A stretch of DNA of 33,279 bases. Source: Nonomuraea sp. SBT364 (GTDB taxonomy: Bacteria > Actinomycetota > Actinomycetes > Streptosporangiales > Streptosporangiaceae). Both the position numbers and the translations under genes were made by a program. Location: the NCBI RefSeq assembly GCF_001083785.1, contig NZ_LAVL01000091.1, positions 1 to 33,279 on the forward strand, in the 5' to 3' direction. Of this stretch, positions 31,477 through 33,279 are shown in pieces (the first letter of the stretch is position 1; each line of letters starts with the position of its first letter). The notes under the pieces are model-generated. The model had not been told where the DNA came from, searched no databases, and worked only from the letters and a program-made list of their open reading frames with translations.

Positions 31477-32249
31477 GCGCGTTCCTCGGCATGCCGCTCC
31501 CCCGCCCCGGCGGCCCGGTTGCGGTGGCCGACCTGGACGCGCGCGCCGCGCAACTGCGCTCCGGGCGGGAGCCGTACGTGCTCGCCACCGTGGTGCGGGC
31601 GCGGCGGCCCGCCAGCGCCAGGGCGGGCGACCGGGCGCTGGTGCTGCCGGACGGGACCGTCGAGGGGTTCGTCGGCGGCCACTGCGCCCTGGACACGGTC
31701 CGCGCGCAGAGCCTGCGGCTGCTGGAGCTCCGCCGGGACGGCCGGGCGACGCTGCTGCGCATCACGCCCGAGGCGGACGAGCCGCGCGAGGAGGAGGGCC
31801 TGGTCGCCGTCGGCCAGCCGTGCCTGTCCGGGGGCACGCTGGAGATCTTCCTGGAGGCGGTGCTGCCGCCGGTGCTCGTCCACGTGTACGGCGACGGTCC
31901 CATCGCCCGGTCGTTCGCGGCGGTCGGGCGGGCGATCGGCTACCAGGTGGAGGCCGCCGCCGGCGCGTGGACGCCGATCGCCCCCGACACGGCCGCCGTG
32001 CTGGTGGCCTCGCACGGGGTGTCGGAGGAGCCGGTGCTGCGCGCCGCCCTGGCCGCCGCCGTGCCGTACGTGGGCCTGATCGCCAGCCGCCGGCGCGGCG
32101 CGGCGGTGCTGGCGGCGGTGGACGGCGGCGGGCGGGTGCACGTGCCCGTCGGGCTGGACCTCGGCGCGCGCACCCCCGGTGAAGTGGCGGTTTCCGTGTA
32201 CGCGCAGATCATCGAGCTGGGGGTGCCGGGCCCGTCCGGGAGCCGGTGA
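31473..32249 (+). CDS. XdhC/CoxI family molybdenum-cofactor maturation protein
   Basis: A 258-residue accessory protein. XdhC proteins bind the molybdenum cofactor, help sulfurate it and insert it into hydroxylases such as CO dehydrogenase. The N-terminal XdhC/CoxI domain includes YVLATVVRARRPASARAGDRALVLPDGTVEGFVGGHC (written in family order, residues about 30-66), and VAVGQPCLSGGTLEIFLE follows. The C-terminal Rossmann-like half has VHVYGDGPIARSFAAVGRAIGY and AAVPYVGLIASRRRG. The GTG at 31473 overlaps the coxL stop (GTGA), so it is cotranslated and probably dedicated to this enzyme. No coxD, coxE or coxG follows; the next gene is a kinase. Confidence 0.88.
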   Translation: MSAFLGMPLPRPGGPVAVADLDARAAQLRSGREPYVLATVVRARRPASARAGDRALVLPDGTVEGFVGGHCALDTVRAQSLRLLELRRDGRATLLRITPEADEPREEEGLVAVGQPCLSGGTLEIFLEAVLPPVLVHVYGDGPIARSFAAVGRAIGYQVEAAAGAWTPIAPDTAAVLVASHGVSEEPVLRAALAAAVPYVGLIASRRRGAAVLAAVDGGGRVHVPVGLDLGARTPGEVAVSVYAQIIELGVPGPSGSR

Positions 32250-32292
32250 TGCCGAGGCCGCAACGCCGCCACCGAGGGGTCGCTTCCTCCGT

Positions 32293-32298
32293 TAGAGT
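32293..32298 (+). promoter_or_regulatory. Possible -10 element before the kinase gene
   Basis: TAGAGT lies about 58 bases upstream of the kinase start, inside the 106-base gap after xdhC. No clear -35 is visible, so this is tentative. Confidence 0.25.
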
Positions 32299-32355
32299 CT
32301 GGGGTGGAAATGGTCAGTTGGTCGGCAGGTTGACGACGGCGAGAGGACAGCGACG

Positions 32356-33279
32356 TTGGGGCAGCAGGGTCGCTCCGGCAATCCGCTGACGCCGGAAGAT
32401 CCCCCGGCGATCGGCCCGTACGAGCTGGTCAGCCGGCTCGGCTCGGGCGGCATGGGCACCGTCTACCTGGCCAGGGGCGGCGACGGCCAGCAGGTGGCGC
32501 TCAAGGCGATCCGCCGCGACTTCACCGCCGACGCGGTCTACCGGGCGCGCTTCCACGAGGAGGTGTCCAACGCCCGCAAGGTCGCCTCGTTCTGCACCGC
32601 CCGCGTGCTCGACCACGGCGAGCACGACGGCGTCCTCTACCTCGTCACCGAATACATCGACGGCGTCTCGCTGGAGGACCACCTCATCGAGCACGGCAGC
32701 CTGTCGTCGTCGATGCTGCACTCGGCCGCCGTCGGCGTCGCGGCCGCGCTGACCGCGATCCACGCGGCCGGGCTGGTGCACCGCGACCTCAAGCCGGCCA
32801 ACGTCATGCTGACGCTGGCGGGGCCGCGCGTCATCGACTTCGGCCTGGCCCGCTCGACGCACGTGGGATCCCGGCACACCAACGCCGGCATGGTGATGGG
32901 CACACCCGGCTGGATCGCGCCCGAGCAGGTCTTCGAGGGCCGCACCAGCCCGGCGGGAGACGTGTTCGCGTGGGGGTCGCTGATCGCCTACGCGGGGCTC
33001 GGCGGGCATCCGTTCGGCGAGGGCGACGCGTACGTCATGGCCGCCCGCGCCCGCACCGCGCCGCCGGACCTGCGCGGCCTGCCCGCGCCGCTCGACCGGC
33101 TGGTCGCCGCGGCCATCCACCCCGACCCGGCGCGCCGGCCCACGGCCAAGCAGCTCCTGCTGGAGCTGGTGAGCGCGACCGACGAGCCTGCGGCGCCGCT
33201 CGCCGCCACCCGCCACCTCACCGACTCGTGGAACCCCGCGGAGTTCCCCCCGCTGGCCACCGGCTCCCACCGCCCGCAC
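32356..33279 (+). CDS. Serine/threonine protein kinase (PknB type), 3' end outside window
   Basis: The frame is open from a TTG at 32356 to the right edge (308 codons). A GAGAGGA site lies upstream of the start. The kinase domain (about residues 22-275) has the glycine-rich loop GSGGMGTVYLA (29-39), the ATP-anchoring Lys50 in VALKAIRRD, an acidic helix C (ARFHEEV), the catalytic loop HRDLKPAN (142-149, catalytic Asp144) and the metal-binding DFG (161-163). The activation segment is GTPGWIAPEQ. All catalytic residues are intact. The last visible residues are Pro/Ala/Thr-rich, suggesting a juxtamembrane linker toward a membrane segment and extracellular part beyond the window. An antisense frame here is a shadow. 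Confidence 0.92.
   Translation, partial: MGQQGRSGNPLTPEDPPAIGPYELVSRLGSGGMGTVYLARGGDGQQVALKAIRRDFTADAVYRARFHEEVSNARKVASFCTARVLDHGEHDGVLYLVTEYIDGVSLEDHLIEHGSLSSSMLHSAAVGVAAALTAIHAAGLVHRDLKPANVMLTLAGPRVIDFGLARSTHVGSRHTNAGMVMGTPGWIAPEQVFEGRTSPAGDVFAWGSLIAYAGLGGHPFGEGDAYVMAARARTAPPDLRGLPAPLDRLVAAAIHPDPARRPTAKQLLLELVSATDEPAAPLAATRHLTDSWNPAEFPPLATGSHRPH

Overview
The window is about 33 kb of very GC-rich DNA with strong G/C preference at third codon positions, GTG/TTG starts and frequent 1-4 base gene overlaps. This is typical of an actinomycete. The combination of a complete Entner-Doudoroff (ED) cluster, a form I CO dehydrogenase, a LytR-CpsA-Psr protein and a GH71 alpha-1,3-glucanase fits Streptosporangiales, perhaps a Nonomuraea-like organism. 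That assignment is inference. I see no insertion sequence, phage gene, tRNA, rRNA or CRISPR; the region reads as chromosomal.

Layout. 1-6.4 kb: a LytR-CpsA-Psr cell-wall ligase whose long disordered N-terminus runs off the left edge, a cytochrome P450, a secreted GH25 lysozyme and a multi-pass membrane protein with a spermidine-synthase-like domain. 6.5-11.8 kb: a subtilisin-family peptidase, a two-gene ABC exporter divergent from a TetR regulator, a DUF4190 membrane protein, a Ddn-like F420-dependent protein and a voltage-gated cation channel with an unusual TGDDW filter. 11.8-13.2 kb: an rpsD (S4) gene divergent from a HugZ/DUF2470 haem-related gene, with a strong DtxR/IdeR-type iron box between them. 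13.3-16.1 kb: a proline-rich membrane-anchored protein and the GH71 glucanase. 16.1-22.5 kb: a ROK regulator divergent from zwf-edd-glk-eda, which converts glucose to pyruvate plus glyceraldehyde-3-phosphate except for the lactonase step. 22.5-26.8 kb: a gene-poor stretch with hairpins, a tiny secreted repeat peptide of SGE(I/L)S units, two VOC proteins flanking a methyltransferase, a fold-type II PLP enzyme and a DUF899 protein. 26.8-32.3 kb: a LysR regulator divergent from coxM-coxS-coxL-xdhC, a form I (AYACSFR) CO dehydrogenase. 32.4 kb to the end: the start of a Ser/Thr protein kinase, cut by the right edge.

Most notable points. (1) The only two in-frame TTA codons I found by eye in the window lie in the divergent LysR gene and in coxM, suggesting bldA-type control of CO oxidation. 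(2) A patch of coxM has codon use quite unlike its surroundings. (3) A 62-codon secreted peptide has five hexapeptide repeats alternating Ile and Leu. (4) An iron box is shared by a ribosomal protein gene and a haem-utilisation gene. (5) An ED operon has a proteobacterial-like gene order and its own ROK regulator.
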